A stretch of DNA of 64,000 nt from Geodermatophilus sp. DSM 45219 (GTDB lineage: Bacteria; Actinomycetota; Actinomycetes; Mycobacteriales; Geodermatophilaceae), in NCBI RefSeq assembly GCF_900104025.1, contig NZ_FNIQ01000005.1:186001-250000 (forward strand), read 5' to 3'. The notes under the pieces are model-generated. The model ran no database searches. It was not told the origin of the DNA and saw nothing but the letters and a program-made list of their open reading frames with translations. This document shows, in pieces, positions 15,663-29,312 of this stretch; the stretch's first letter is position 1; the number at the start of each line of letters is the position of its first letter. The position numbers and the translations under genes are program-made.

Positions 15663-16247
15663 ATGACCGCGCCCGCCACGTCCGCCCCCGTCCCGGCCGA
15701 GGACGCCGCGCCGCACACCGGCCCGCAGCCGCTGAGCGCGGCGCCCCTGCGGCTCACCGTCGTCCCGGCGCCGCAGCCGTCACTGGATCCCGAGCCCGTG
15801 CTCCGGCTCGTGCTGCCCGGGGTCGCGGTCCCCCGGGTGCCGCACCGACCGGGTCCGCGACCGCGCCCGGAGGAGCCGCGAGCCGGGTTCGTGCCGGGCT
15901 TCGAGCCGACCTGGTCGGCCCGCGCCGACCTGCCCGACCCGCGCCTCGCCGGACGGCGGCTGCTCACCCTCACCCTCGAGGCGCTGGCCGGGCGGCGGTC
16001 GCTGACCCAGGTGCAGCCGCTGACCGCGCTCGGCGTCTACACGGCCCTCACCAGCGGTCGCCGGCCGCGGTGGTGCGCCGAGGGGACGGCGCCGGTGCTG
16101 CTCGGCCCGGTGCACGTCTGCGAACCGGTCGACGGGGTCGCGGAGGTCAGCGCCGTGGCCCGCCGGTCCGGTCGGGCGCACGCGGTCGCCGCCCGGCTCG
16201 AGGGCATCGACGGTCGGTGGCGGTGCACCGCGATCCAGATCGGCTGA
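15663..16247 (+). CDS. Rv3235 family protein
   Basis: A 194-residue protein with a Pro/Ala-rich N-terminal half. The C-terminal domain contains LTLTLEALAGRRSLTQVQPL and ends in RWRCTAIQIG, the hallmark of the actinobacterial Rv3235 family. The fold may be NTF2-like. Its biochemical function is unknown. It lies directly beside secA, as in mycobacteria where Rv3235 is near secA1, and it converges on secA across a hairpin terminator. Confidence 0.78.
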   Translation: MTAPATSAPVPAEDAAPHTGPQPLSAAPLRLTVVPAPQPSLDPEPVLRLVLPGVAVPRVPHRPGPRPRPEEPRAGFVPGFEPTWSARADLPDPRLAGRRLLTLTLEALAGRRSLTQVQPLTALGVYTALTSGRRPRWCAEGTAPVLLGPVHVCEPVDGVAEVSAVARRSGRAHAVAARLEGIDGRWRCTAIQIG

Positions 16248-16260
16248 GCGGACCGAGCCC

Positions 16261-16311
16261 CAGGACGACGGAGCCCCCACCAGTCGGGACCGGAGGGGGC
16301 GTCGTCGTGCT
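16261..16311. terminator. Bidirectional terminator between Rv3235-like gene and secA
   Basis: GACGACGGAGCCCCC pairs with GGGGGCGTCGTC around a short loop (a GA bulge interrupts the stem). It sits in the 69-base gap between two convergent genes. Confidence 0.6.
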
Positions 16312-16316
16312 CAGGC

Positions 16317-19589
<3,273 letters not shown>

Positions 19590-19595
19590 CGTGCC

Positions 19596-19601
19596 AGCGT
19601 A
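19596..19601 (-). promoter_or_regulatory. -10 box of secA
   Basis: TACGCT on the minus strand is six bases from the secA GTG at 19589, which is leaderless geometry. Confidence 0.55.
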
Positions 19602-19661
19602 GGCGGTGCAGCCCGCCGCCCGGGGTTGCCGGCGGCGAACCGCCGGGAGCGCTCCGGGCGC

Positions 19662-20390
19662 TCAGCGCCGGACCAGCCGCTTCGTCGCCGGGTCGAGCAC
19701 GACCTCCCGGCCGCCCTCGCGCAGCCCCTCGAGCACCGCTGCGACCAGCTCGGCCCGGTCGTACCCCGGCGGCAGCCGCGGCGGGTCGCCGGCCAGGGCG
19801 CGGTCGACCAGGCCGGTGTCGACGTGCGGCGGCTTCACGTCGAGCACGGTGATCCTGCGACCGCGCAGCTCGCGGCGCAGCACCCCCGCCCAGGCCGAGA
19901 GCGCCGCCTTGCTCGCCGAGTACTCGGCCATCTGCAGCGTCGGCGCGTCGGCCACGACCGCCGACAGCAGCGCCACCGCACCCCCGTCGGGCAGGTGCGG
20001 CAGCGCGGCGCGGACCAGGCTCATCGGCCCCAGCGTGTTCACCACGAACAGCTCCTCGGCGACCGCGTCGTCGGCGTCCGCCGCCGGGCCGAAGGCGACC
20101 ACGCCCCACGCGACCACCACGGCGTCCAGTCCGCCGAGGGCCGACGCCGCACCCTCGACCGCGGCGCGCACCGACTCGACGTCGACGGCGTCGGCCACCA
20201 GGGCGGGCGCCCCGCCGAGCACACCGGCCAGGGCCCGCAGGCCCTCGGCGTCCCGGCCGGTCACGGCCACCCGCGCACCGGCGCCGTGCAGCGCCCGCGC
20301 CAGCTCCCCGCCCAGCACACCGGTCGCGCCGGCGACCAGGACCCTCGCACCCGCGAACTCCACGGACCCGCGGGTGCCCCGGCCCTGCAC
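19662..20390 (-). CDS. Short-chain dehydrogenase/reductase
   Basis: A 242-residue classical SDR with the Rossmann motif [14 protein letters not shown] near residues 20-33 and the catalytic [14 protein letters not shown] (Tyr and Lys). The usual NAG motif after beta-4 is altered to AWG. The enzyme would use NAD(P)(H) on an alcohol or ketone of unknown identity. GTG 20390 is used here; an alternative GTG at 20363 would lose nine residues. It is divergent from the F420-type oxidoreductase gene, 18 bases away. Confidence 0.82.
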   Translation of the reverse strand: MQGRGTRGSVEFAGARVLVAGATGVLGGELARALHGAGARVAVTGRDAEGLRALAGVLGGAPALVADAVDVESVRAAVEGAASALGGLDAVVVAWGVVAFGPAADADDAVAEELFVVNTLGPMSLVRAALPHLPDGGAVALLSAVVADAPTLQMAEYSASKAALSAWAGVLRRELRGRRITVLDVKPPHVDTGLVDRALAGDPPRLPPGYDRAELVAAVLEGLREGGREVVLDPATKRLVRR

Positions 20391-20408
20391 GGCCTAACCT
20401 CGGACACC

Positions 20409-20801
20409 GTGGCGCGCGACCTCGACGACCTCGGCCCCGACCTGCTCGCCTTCCTCACCGAGCGGCACCTGGCCACCCTGACCACGCTGCGCGCCGACGG
20501 CAGCCCGCACGTCGTCCCGGTCGGCGTCACCTACGACGCGGCCACCCGCACCGCCCGGGTCATCACCTCGGGGACGTCGGCCAAGGCCCGGCACGTCCGC
20601 GCCGGTCAGTCCCGGGTCGCGGTGTGCCAGGTCGACGGCCGCCGCTGGGTCACCCTCGAGGGGACGGCGGTGGTGCGCGAGGACCCCGCCGCGGTCGCCG
20701 ACGCCGAGGCCCGCTACGCCCGCCGCTACCGCACGCCGCGGGAGAACCCGGCGCGGGTGGTCCTGGAGATATCGGTCGACCGGGTGCTCGGCAACGCCTG
20801 A
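20409..20801 (+). CDS. PPOX-class F420-dependent oxidoreductase
   Basis: A 130-residue split beta-barrel flavin/F420-binding protein. It has [57 protein letters not shown] and [10 protein letters not shown], the run of motifs of the TIGR03618-type F420-dependent enzymes. It would reduce an unknown substrate with F420H2, fitting the fbiA/fbiB genes in the same window. The start at GTG 20409 is preceded by TAACCT at 20395-20400. The following GNAT gene starts 11 bases after its stop. Confidence 0.85.
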   Translation: MARDLDDLGPDLLAFLTERHLATLTTLRADGSPHVVPVGVTYDAATRTARVITSGTSAKARHVRAGQSRVAVCQVDGRRWVTLEGTAVVREDPAAVADAEARYARRYRTPRENPARVVLEISVDRVLGNA

Positions 20802-20811
20802 TCATCGCTGC

Positions 20812-21426
20812 ATGACCTCGACCCCACGGCGCCGGCCAGAGGCTCGCCGCGAGCGTGCGAGCGGTGAGGGGGCCGGGCTCCTCTCGCTCTCCGGCGTCGA
20901 CCTGACCACCGAGGTGCTGCGCACCGAGCGGCTGGTGCTGCGCCCGCACCGGCCGGACGACGAGGACGCCGTCCTGCGCGCCTGCCAGGACCCCGGCATC
21001 CAGCGCTGGCTCGCCGACCTCCCGGTCCCCTACACCCGCGACGACGCCCGGCAGTTCGTGGCCGGCGTGGCCCCGGCCGAGCGGGCGGAAGGTCGCGGCA
21101 TGCCGACGGTGGTCGAGGCCGACGGCGAGCTCGTGGGATCGGCCGGGGTGCACCTGCGGGGCAGCCGGCTCGGACCGGAGGTGGGCTACTGGATCGCGCC
21201 GTGGGGCCGCGGCCGTGGCTACGCCGCCGAGGCCGCCCGCGCGCTGGCCGAGTGGGCGCTGGGGCACGGCGCCCCGCGGGTGCACCTGTTCGCCGACGTC
21301 GGGAACGTCGCGTCGCAGACGGTGGCGGAACGGGCCGGGTTCAGCCGCGAGGGCGTCGTCCGGTCCTGCCTCGACCAGCGGGACGGGACGTGGCGCGACG
21401 CGGTGCTGTTCGGCCGGGTGCGCTGA
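20812..21426 (+). CDS. GNAT-family N-acetyltransferase (RimJ/RimL-like)
   Basis: A 204-residue acetyltransferase. The core opens with LRTERLVLRPHRPDDEDAV, and the acetyl-CoA-binding signature is RGRGYAAEAARALAEWA followed by NVASQTVAERAGFSREGV. Family members acetylate protein N-termini or small amines; the substrate is unknown. The first 30 residues are Arg-rich and atypical, so the true start could lie downstream of ATG 20812, although no in-frame ATG or GTG is obvious before the core. It is convergent with hpf across a strong hairpin. Confidence 0.83.
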   Translation: MTSTPRRRPEARRERASGEGAGLLSLSGVDLTTEVLRTERLVLRPHRPDDEDAVLRACQDPGIQRWLADLPVPYTRDDARQFVAGVAPAERAEGRGMPTVVEADGELVGSAGVHLRGSRLGPEVGYWIAPWGRGRGYAAEAARALAEWALGHGAPRVHLFADVGNVASQTVAERAGFSREGVVRSCLDQRDGTWRDAVLFGRVR

Positions 21427-21428
21427 CG

Positions 21429-21461
21429 GGGCGGGGGTGCGGTCGGCCCGCACCCCCGCCC
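21429..21461. terminator. Bidirectional terminator between GNAT gene and hpf
   Basis: GGGCGGGGGTGCGG and CCGCACCCCCGCCC form a perfect 14-bp stem with a 5-base loop, between two convergent genes. Confidence 0.75.
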
Positions 21462-21465
21462 GGGG

Positions 21466-22143
21466 TCACGCGGGGGCCGCCGCGGGCTGGGCCGGCCGGC
21501 GTTCGACGGCGCCGTTCGGGGGGACGTCGACGAGCCGGATGAGGCCGTAGTCGTAGGCGTGCCGGCGGTAGACGACCGTCGGCTGCCCGGTGTCGGCGCA
21601 CTGGAAGAGGAAGAAGTCGTGACCGACCAGCTCCATCTCGTGGAGGGCCTGGTCGACGGTCATCGGCGTCGCCGGGTGGTGCTTCTCGCGCACCACCTGC
21701 CCGGGCAGGTGCTCGTCGAGGTCGGTGACGTGCGGCCCCGCCTCCAGCTGCCGGTCGCGGTCGAGGGACTCGAGGACGTCGGTGCCGGGGGCCCCGCCGC
21801 CCACGCGCACGGTGGCCGGGGTACGGCGGCCGTGGTGGACGCGGCGGCGGTCGGCGGCCTTGCGCAACCGGTGGTCCAGCTTGCCGGCAGCGAGGTCCAG
21901 GGCCGCGTAGAAGTCCGGCGCAGCGGCCTCGGCCCGGACGACCGGGCCCTTGCCGCGGAGGGTGATCTCCACGCGCTGGCACTTGCCGGACTGGCGTGGG
22001 TTCTTCTCGTGGAAGAGCTCCACGTCGATGCGCAGGATCTTCAACTTGCCGTCGAAACGGTCGGACTGCCCGACCTTGTCCTCGACGTGCTGTCGGTAGT
22101 GCTCGGGGACTTCGACGTTGCGGCCACGGACCACGATCTCCAT
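21466..22143 (-). CDS. hpf: Long-form ribosome hibernation-promoting factor HPF/YfiA
   Basis: A 225-residue long-form HPF. Residues 1-105 are the ribosome-binding domain (MEIVVRGRNVEVPEHYRQ, KVEI-like strands, FYAALDLAAGKLDHRLRK). A linker follows, then the C-terminal dimerisation domain (MTVDQALHEMELVGHDFFLF, TVVYRRHAYDYGLIRL). It binds the 30S subunit in stationary phase or stress and drives 100S dimer formation. ATG 22143 has GGGAGG six bases upstream. A TAGCGT -10 and an inverted repeat lie 5'. The position between secA and comF agrees with M. tuberculosis Rv3241c. Confidence 0.93.
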   Translation of the reverse strand: MEIVVRGRNVEVPEHYRQHVEDKVGQSDRFDGKLKILRIDVELFHEKNPRQSGKCQRVEITLRGKGPVVRAEAAAPDFYAALDLAAGKLDHRLRKAADRRRVHHGRRTPATVRVGGGAPGTDVLESLDRDRQLEAGPHVTDLDEHLPGQVVREKHHPATPMTVDQALHEMELVGHDFFLFQCADTGQPTVVYRRHAYDYGLIRLVDVPPNGAVERRPAQPAAAPA

Positions 22144-22157
22144 GAGACCTCCCGGTC

Positions 22158-22186
22158 GGGTTCGGGTTGTGATCGAACCCACGCTA
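22158..22186 (-). promoter_or_regulatory. hpf promoter with operator-like inverted repeat
   Basis: On the minus strand a TAGCGT -10 (22181-22186) is followed by GGGTTCG-N9-CGAACCC (22174-22180 pairing with 22158-22164), which would span the transcription start. A perfect 7-9-7 palindrome there is typical of a repressor operator. Confidence 0.55.
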
Positions 22187-22963
22187 GACCCCGTTCCCGG
22201 GTCCCGACAGTCGACCTTGCGACCTCCCGCGGACCCGCGCCGGCCCGCCCGGCACGGCCCCCGGGGCGGTCCGCCGGGGGGTCGCCGCGACCACCGCGGC
22301 GAGCACCGGCGGCCCCTCGCGGCCGGCCGCGGGCACGAGCACCGCGGCCGCCTCGGTGAGCGTCGCGCCGCTGGTGACGACGTCGTCGACGACCACCAGC
22401 ACCGCCCCTGCCGGGACGTCCCGGCGGTCCGGGTGCAGGACGAAGGTGCCGGTGAGGTTGGCCCGCCGCTGGGCGGCGGAGAGCCCGGCGGAGTCCGCGG
22501 CCCGCCCGCGGCGGCGCAGCAGCCGCGCCTCGGCTGCGGGCACCCCGGCGGCGCGGAGCTCGGCGACCGCCCGGCCGGTCAGCTCGCGGACGTGGTCGCG
22601 GCCGCGGGCGCGCAGCGCGGCGCGGCTGCTCGGGACCGGGACCAGCCGGACCGGTCCCGGTCGTGCCGGCAGGCCGGCGAGCACGCCGGCGACCGCCAGT
22701 GCGAGCGCGGCCCCCAGTGGCCGGGCGAGCTCGGCCCGGCCGCGCTCCTTGAAGGCGTTGACCGCCGGGCGCACCGGCCCGGCGTAGGCGCCGGCGGCCA
22801 CCGTCGGTGGGAAGCCGGCCGGGAACCGGCGCGGCTGCGCCAGGTGCGGGACGGCGAGCAGTGCGGCGCACCGCCGGCAGAGGACCGCGCCCGGCACGCC
22901 GCACCCCGCGCACTCGCGGGGCAGCAGCAGGTCGGCCAGCGCCGCCAGCACCCCGCCGTCCAT
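22184..22963 (-). CDS. ComF-family amidophosphoribosyltransferase-like protein
   Basis: A 259-residue ComF/GntX-type protein. The N-terminal zinc ribbon is CAGCGVPGAVLCRRC (residues about 18-32). The C-terminal half is a type I phosphoribosyltransferase fold with VLVVVDDVVTSGATLTEAA, the PRPP-binding loop. Bacterial ComF proteins assist DNA uptake in competent species; the actinobacterial ones have no settled role. Its ATG at 22963 is chosen because the zinc ribbon follows closely; the longer frame upstream has antisense-like composition. It follows lpqB on the same strand after a repeat-containing gap. Confidence 0.85.
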   Translation of the reverse strand: MDGGVLAALADLLLPRECAGCGVPGAVLCRRCAALLAVPHLAQPRRFPAGFPPTVAAGAYAGPVRPAVNAFKERGRAELARPLGAALALAVAGVLAGLPARPGPVRLVPVPSSRAALRARGRDHVRELTGRAVAELRAAGVPAAEARLLRRRGRAADSAGLSAAQRRANLTGTFVLHPDRRDVPAGAVLVVVDDVVTSGATLTEAAAVLVPAAGREGPPVLAAVVAATPRRTAPGAVPGGPARVRGRSQGRLSGPGNGV

Positions 22964-23018
22964 CCCCCCAGCCTCACGCCGGGCGGGCGGCCGGCCCAGG
23001 GCCGCCGCGGATCTGTGG

Positions 23019-23122
23019 ACGGTGACGTGCTGGCACGGCCCCGCGTCAGCAGAGAAGGACCCCGTCCTCCTCACCGCTCGGAGGAGGACCCCCTCCCCCC
23101 GCCACGCGAGGAGCTCGGGGCC
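23019..23122. repeat. Palindromic intergenic repeat copy 1 (comF-lpqB gap)
   Basis: This copy carries GTGCTGGCACGGCC, then a hairpin (GGACCCCGTCCTCC with GGAGGAGGACCC) and the core CCGCCACGCGAGGAGCTCGG. It is clearly related to the copies at 27616, 34382, 35477 and 36555. It fills most of the 160-base gap downstream of lpqB. Confidence 0.7.
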
Positions 23123-23123
23123 G

Positions 23124-24911
23124 TCACCCGGGGTAGAAGGGCTCGGTCCCGCGCAGCGGCTGCTGGCCGCGGACCAGGGTCACCCACGTGCCGCCGGCGA
23201 CCTGCCACTCCCAGATCGTGCCGCCGGCGCTGACCAGCGGCGGCCGCTCGGGTGCGGCGGCGACCCGGGTGGCCTGGCTGGGCAGGCCGGCGGTCGGCAC
23301 CGGCGTCAGGCCCCAGCCGTCGACGCCCACCACGTACGGGCTCGTCCGGTCCTCGCCGGCGTCCCCGGCCAGCACCAGCAGGCTGCCCGCGGTCCGCCAG
23401 GCGACGTCGACCACCCGGCCCAGGGCGGGGGTGACCTCGCGCCAGTCGCGCACGGCCACCGGGCCGTCGTCCGAGCGGACGACGGTGCCGACGTAGAGGC
23501 CCTGCCGCTGCCCCTGCTCCACGACCAGCGCGGCGCGCACGCCGTCGGGTGACAGCTGCAGCGCCGTGGCGCGGCCCAGACCCGGCAGGGTCACGGCGTT
23601 GACCGCCTGCGGGGTGCCGTCGGCGGGTACCCGCACCACCGACGAGCCGTCGCGCACCAGCCAGAACTCCTGGCGGGTGGCGGCCACCGTGGGCACGGTG
23701 AGGGACCGGCTGGGCAGCAGCGCCGTCAGGTCACCGCCGTACGGGCCGGTCAGCAGCGTGGCCTGCCCGTCCCGCTCGGTGACCCCGGCCATCCGGGTCA
23801 GCGCGCCGGTCCCCGGGTCGGTCGCCACGGCGGCACTGCTCAGCCCGTAGGCCCCGGCACCGGCCGGCCCGGGCGCCGGGGCGGGGGTCTCCGTCGCCGT
23901 CCACAGCGCGCCGTCGACGAGGTAGTGCCCGACCGCGTCCACCGGGGCGTCGTCCGGGTCCAGCGCCGTCCACTCCTCGACGCTCTGCACGGCCGGGACG
24001 CCGTCCAGGCGCAGCCGGTCACCGTCGACGAGCACCTCGACCGAGCGGACCGAGGGCAGCTGGCCCAGCGTCCACACCAGCTGCGCGGACAGACCGGCCA
24101 GCCGGGCGGGCGGCGCGTCGGCGACGCCGATCAAGTCGACGGTGACCGCCGAGGCCGACACCGACACCGTGCTGCCGAGCCGGGCGCCCTCCAGCGGGTT
24201 GCGGACGCCGGCGGCCAGCGGCGCGGACGGCCCGTCGATCAGCCGCTCGACCAGCACCGTCGGCTGCGCCTCCCCGCCGATCAGGTACCGGGGGTCGGGG
24301 ACGACGCGCTGCCCGGTGGGGTCGAGGAAGTACAGGTCGCGCCGGTCGTAGAGGCGCTCGAAGTCCGGCTCCAGCATCAGCAGCCCGTCCGGCGGGTCGC
24401 TGATCCGCCACTCCCCCTCGACCTGCTCGAGCCGGAACTCCTGGGAGAAGACGTCCTGGCCGCCCACGGTGAAGACGCCGCGCTGGTCGACGGTGCCGAC
24501 CAGCTCACCGGTCACCACGACCGTGCCGGTGTCGGTGGTGACGGTCGCGTAGTCGGCGCCGAGCAGGGTGACGCCCGACTCGTCCGACCAGGACTCCCGT
24601 GGCTCGGGCGCCAGGTGCTCCCGGGCGACGGGGTGCCCGCGCACGGTGCTCGCCGCGGCGTCGAGGAAGCCGCGGACGACCTCCTCCGGGGTGGCGCCCG
24701 CCTCCGGCGACAGCGGCTCGATGCCGACCTCGGCGTCCGGCCGGGTGGGGGGCTGGGTGATCTGCACGGTGGCCGAGCTCGTCGGCACCGTGGAGCAGGC
24801 ACTGACCAGGGCCAGCAGCAGCGCGGCGACGACCGGGCCGCCCCGGCTCACCCTCCCCCGCGACGGCGCGTGGCGCGTCACCCTCCCCCGCGACGGCGCG
24901 TGGCGCGTCAC
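23124..24911 (-). CDS. lpqB: Lipoprotein LpqB, MtrAB accessory
   Basis: LpqB is the extracytoplasmic lipoprotein that modulates the MtrB sensor. The protein has a signal sequence with lipobox LVSAC, then the LpqB N-terminal domain (GATPEEVVRGFLDAAAS), a GerMN-like domain (TVLVERLIDGPSAPLAAGVR), and a C-terminal beta-propeller-like region (LQLSPDGVRAALV). There are three in-frame GTG starts at 24911, 24881 and 24851, created by a tandem 30-bp duplication. The first gives 595 residues and overlaps the mtrB stop (GTGA), so it is listed. The last gives 575 and the most usual signal peptide. Confidence 0.93.
   Translation of the reverse strand: MTRHAPSRGRVTRHAPSRGRVSRGGPVVAALLLALVSACSTVPTSSATVQITQPPTRPDAEVGIEPLSPEAGATPEEVVRGFLDAAASTVRGHPVAREHLAPEPRESWSDESGVTLLGADYATVTTDTGTVVVTGELVGTVDQRGVFTVGGQDVFSQEFRLEQVEGEWRISDPPDGLLMLEPDFERLYDRRDLYFLDPTGQRVVPDPRYLIGGEAQPTVLVERLIDGPSAPLAAGVRNPLEGARLGSTVSVSASAVTVDLIGVADAPPARLAGLSAQLVWTLGQLPSVRSVEVLVDGDRLRLDGVPAVQSVEEWTALDPDDAPVDAVGHYLVDGALWTATETPAPAPGPAGAGAYGLSSAAVATDPGTGALTRMAGVTERDGQATLLTGPYGGDLTALLPSRSLTVPTVAATRQEFWLVRDGSSVVRVPADGTPQAVNAVTLPGLGRATALQLSPDGVRAALVVEQGQRQGLYVGTVVRSDDGPVAVRDWREVTPALGRVVDVAWRTAGSLLVLAGDAGEDRTSPYVVGVDGWGLTPVPTAGLPSQATRVAAAPERPPLVSAGGTIWEWQVAGGTWVTLVRGQQPLRGTEPFYPG
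24849..24911 (-). repeat. Tandem 30-bp duplication spanning the lpqB start
   Basis: Two exact 30-bp units, each encoding VTRHAPSRGR and each ending in GGGGGAGG directly before a GTG, precede the third GTG. They multiply the lpqB translation start signals in frame. Confidence 0.9.
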
Positions 24912-26640
24912 CCTTCCCCCCCGGGACGGCGCAGCGCGGCCGGCCGCAGCGGCAGCGGCGAGCTCGTGAGCTCCGCGCCCGCGGCCAGCGGCAGCGTCAG
25001 CCGGAACTGCGCGCCCGTGCCGGGCAGACCCCACACCTGCAGCCAGCCGCCGTGCAGCCGCGCGTCCTCGAGGCTGATCGACAGCCCCAGCCCGCTGCCG
25101 CCGACGGTGCGCACCCGCGAGGGGTCGGCGCGCCAGAACCGGTCGAAGACGTGCTGCGCCTCGGCCGGGGACAGCCCCACCCCGTGGTCGCGCACGGTCA
25201 CCGCGGCCGCCGTCCGGTTGGCCGCCCAGGTCACCTCCACCGGCTTGCCGGTGCCGTGCTCGATGGCGTTGCCCACCAGGTTGCGCAGGATCCGCTCCAC
25301 ACGCCGGGCGTCGACCTCGGCGATGACGTCCTGGGCCGGGCCGCTGACCGTCAGCTCGCAGCCGTGCCGCTCGGCCAGCGCGGACATGCCCGCCACCACC
25401 CGCCGCACCAGCGCGCCGAGGTCGCTCGGCTCCCACTCCAGGACGGCCGCGCCGGCGTCGTAGCGGCTGATCTCCAGCAGGTCGGTGAGGAGCACCTCGA
25501 AGCGGTCCAGCTCCGTGTGCATGAGCTCCGCCGAGCGGGCCACGTGCGGGGGGAAGTCGGCGCGCGACTCGTACAGGACCTCGGCGGCCATCTGCACCGT
25601 GGTCAGCGGCGTGCGCAGCTCGTGGGAGACGTCGGAGGTGAAGCGCTGCTGCAGCTGGGAGAGGGACTCCAGCTGGGTGATCTGCCGCTGCAGGCTGTCG
25701 GCCATCGCGTTGAAGCTGGTGGCCAGCCGGGCGAGGTCGTCCTCCCCGCGGACGGCCATCCGCTCCTCCAGCTGCCCCTCGGCCAGCCGCTGGGCGGTGC
25801 CGGCCGCCTGGCGCACCGGGTCGACGACCAGCCGGGTGACCAGGACCCCGATGCCGGCGACGAAGAGGGTCAGCGCGATCCCGCTGATGACCACCGTGCT
25901 GCGGAACAGCGACAGGCTCTCGGCCTCCTGGTCCAGCGGGAAGGCGTAGTAGAGCTCGATCTGCTCGACGCCGCCGGTGGTGGTCGGCACCGGCGCGCCG
26001 ACGAGGTAGGTGGGCCGCGGCTGACCGCTGTCCCCGGGGATCATCGCGTACTGCGCGTACTGCCCGCCGGAGGCGACGTCGGCCCGCAGCCCGGCCGGGA
26101 TCGCCGCGTAGACCCCGCGCTGGCTGACCGCGGGCGGCCGCTCGGTGTCGCCGGTCCGGTACACCATGACGACCTCGAAGTCACCGGCCGGTCCGCCCCG
26201 CTCCTGCAGCTGGCGCACCGTGCGGTCCAGCGTCGCCCGCACGCTCGCGCCGTCCCCGGCAGCGATGCCCGCCACCTCGTTCTGCGCGTAGAAGACACCG
26301 GTCTGCGCCTGGTCGATGGCCGCCTGCTCCTTGACCGAGAGCAGCTGGTCGCGGATCTGGCTGAACAGCACCATCCCGACGATCACCACGACGGTGCCGG
26401 CCACGACCATGGTGATCGCGCCGATCCGGATGTGCAGCGACGCCCGCCACGCGGCCAGCGCCCTCGCGGCCAGGCGCCGGGCCACCCGGCGGGCCCGGAC
26501 GCCCCGCCGGCGCAGTGCCCGCAGGTCGGCCGACAGCCGGCGTCGCGGCCCGGCGGCCGGCGCGGCGCCGACGACCCCGGAGGACGACGACGACGACCCG
26601 GGCGGCGGCGCGGGCACGGGCGGCGCCGGCCGCGTGGTGC

Positions 26641-26644
<4 letters not shown>
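24908..26644 (-). CDS. mtrB: Sensor histidine kinase MtrB
   Basis: This is the membrane sensor of the MtrAB two-component system, controlling cell-wall and division genes. The 578-residue protein has a Pro/Ser/Arg-rich N-terminus, TM1 (IGAITMVVAGTVVVIVGMVL), an extracellular sensor domain, and TM2 (ISGIALTLFVAGIGVLVTRL). A HAMP segment follows, then the phospho-acceptor site SDVSHELRTPLTT and an HATPase domain with GNAIEHG, DHGVGL and GGSGLGLSIS. The start GTG 26644 overlaps the mtrA stop in GTGA, and its own stop overlaps the first lpqB GTG. All three genes are therefore translationally coupled. Confidence 0.97.
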
Positions 26645-27357
<713 letters not shown>

Positions 27358-27445
27358 TCTGCGCTGTCCCGCGGACGAAGCGGGGGCACCGACCCGGTGG
27401 AGTCCGGACCGGTGCCCCCGATGGGTGACGCTCGATCGCTTCACG

Positions 27446-27680
27446 CGACGTGCTGGAACCGCCCCCCCTGCGGGGGCCGGTGACGAGATGGAACGGCCAC
27501 CCCGCGGGGGCCGGTGACGAGATGGAACGGCCACCCTTCAGGGACCCGCGCCGAGCGTCGTGAGGTGCTGGAACGGCCACCCTTCAGGGACCCGCGCCGA
27601 GCGTCGTGAGGTGCTGGAACGGCCCCGCTGCAGGGTCCCGCCCTGAGCCTGCGAAGGGTGGGGGGCAGCGGGGTCCTTCG
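27446..27680. repeat. Five-unit palindromic repeat array between mtrA and ahcY
   Basis: This array fills most of the 323-base gene-free gap. Units beginning GGAAC(C/G)GCC start at 27455, 27490, 27524, 27570 and 27616. The unit at 27490 spans 34 bases. The units at 27524 and 27570 span 46 bases, and are identical (inner core CCCTTCAGGGACCCGCGCCG). The last is a full-length member with CTGCAGGGTCCCGCC, GAGCCTGCGA and GGTGGGGGGCAG. Each has GC-rich internal dyads. The array is upstream of mtrA and downstream of ahcY. Nothing else is seen in the gap besides the presumed mtrA promoter between 27358 and 27445. Confidence 0.88.
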
Positions 27681-29165
<1,485 letters not shown>

Positions 29166-29295
29166 GTCGCTCCAGATCCGCCCGGCCCACGCGCCGGGCG
29201 ATGCGTGTCGGATGCAGTGTCGCTGCGATCCCCGCACGGGCGGGGAGAGCGAGCATGCCGAGGCTTCGGCGGGGCTCGTGCCGCCGACCACGATA
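29166..29295 (-). promoter_or_regulatory. ahcY promoter and structured leader
   Basis: A TATCGT -10 lies at 29290-29295 (minus strand), giving a leader of about 115 bases. The leader contains the hairpins CCGA-AGCC-TCGG and CCCCGCCCGTGCGGGG. It does not show the SAH-riboswitch core that I would recognise. Confidence 0.4.
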
Positions 29296-29312
29296 CGCGG
29301 ATCGGGGCCGGG

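Noticed and set aside
27446-27680. Possible CRISPR array
   Set aside because: The units are of two lengths (34 and 46), adjacent copies are identical throughout, and there are no unique spacers or cas genes.
29166-29312. SAH riboswitch upstream of ahcY
   Set aside because: The leader has hairpins, but I cannot find the conserved SAH-aptamer core sequence, so only a structured leader is reported.
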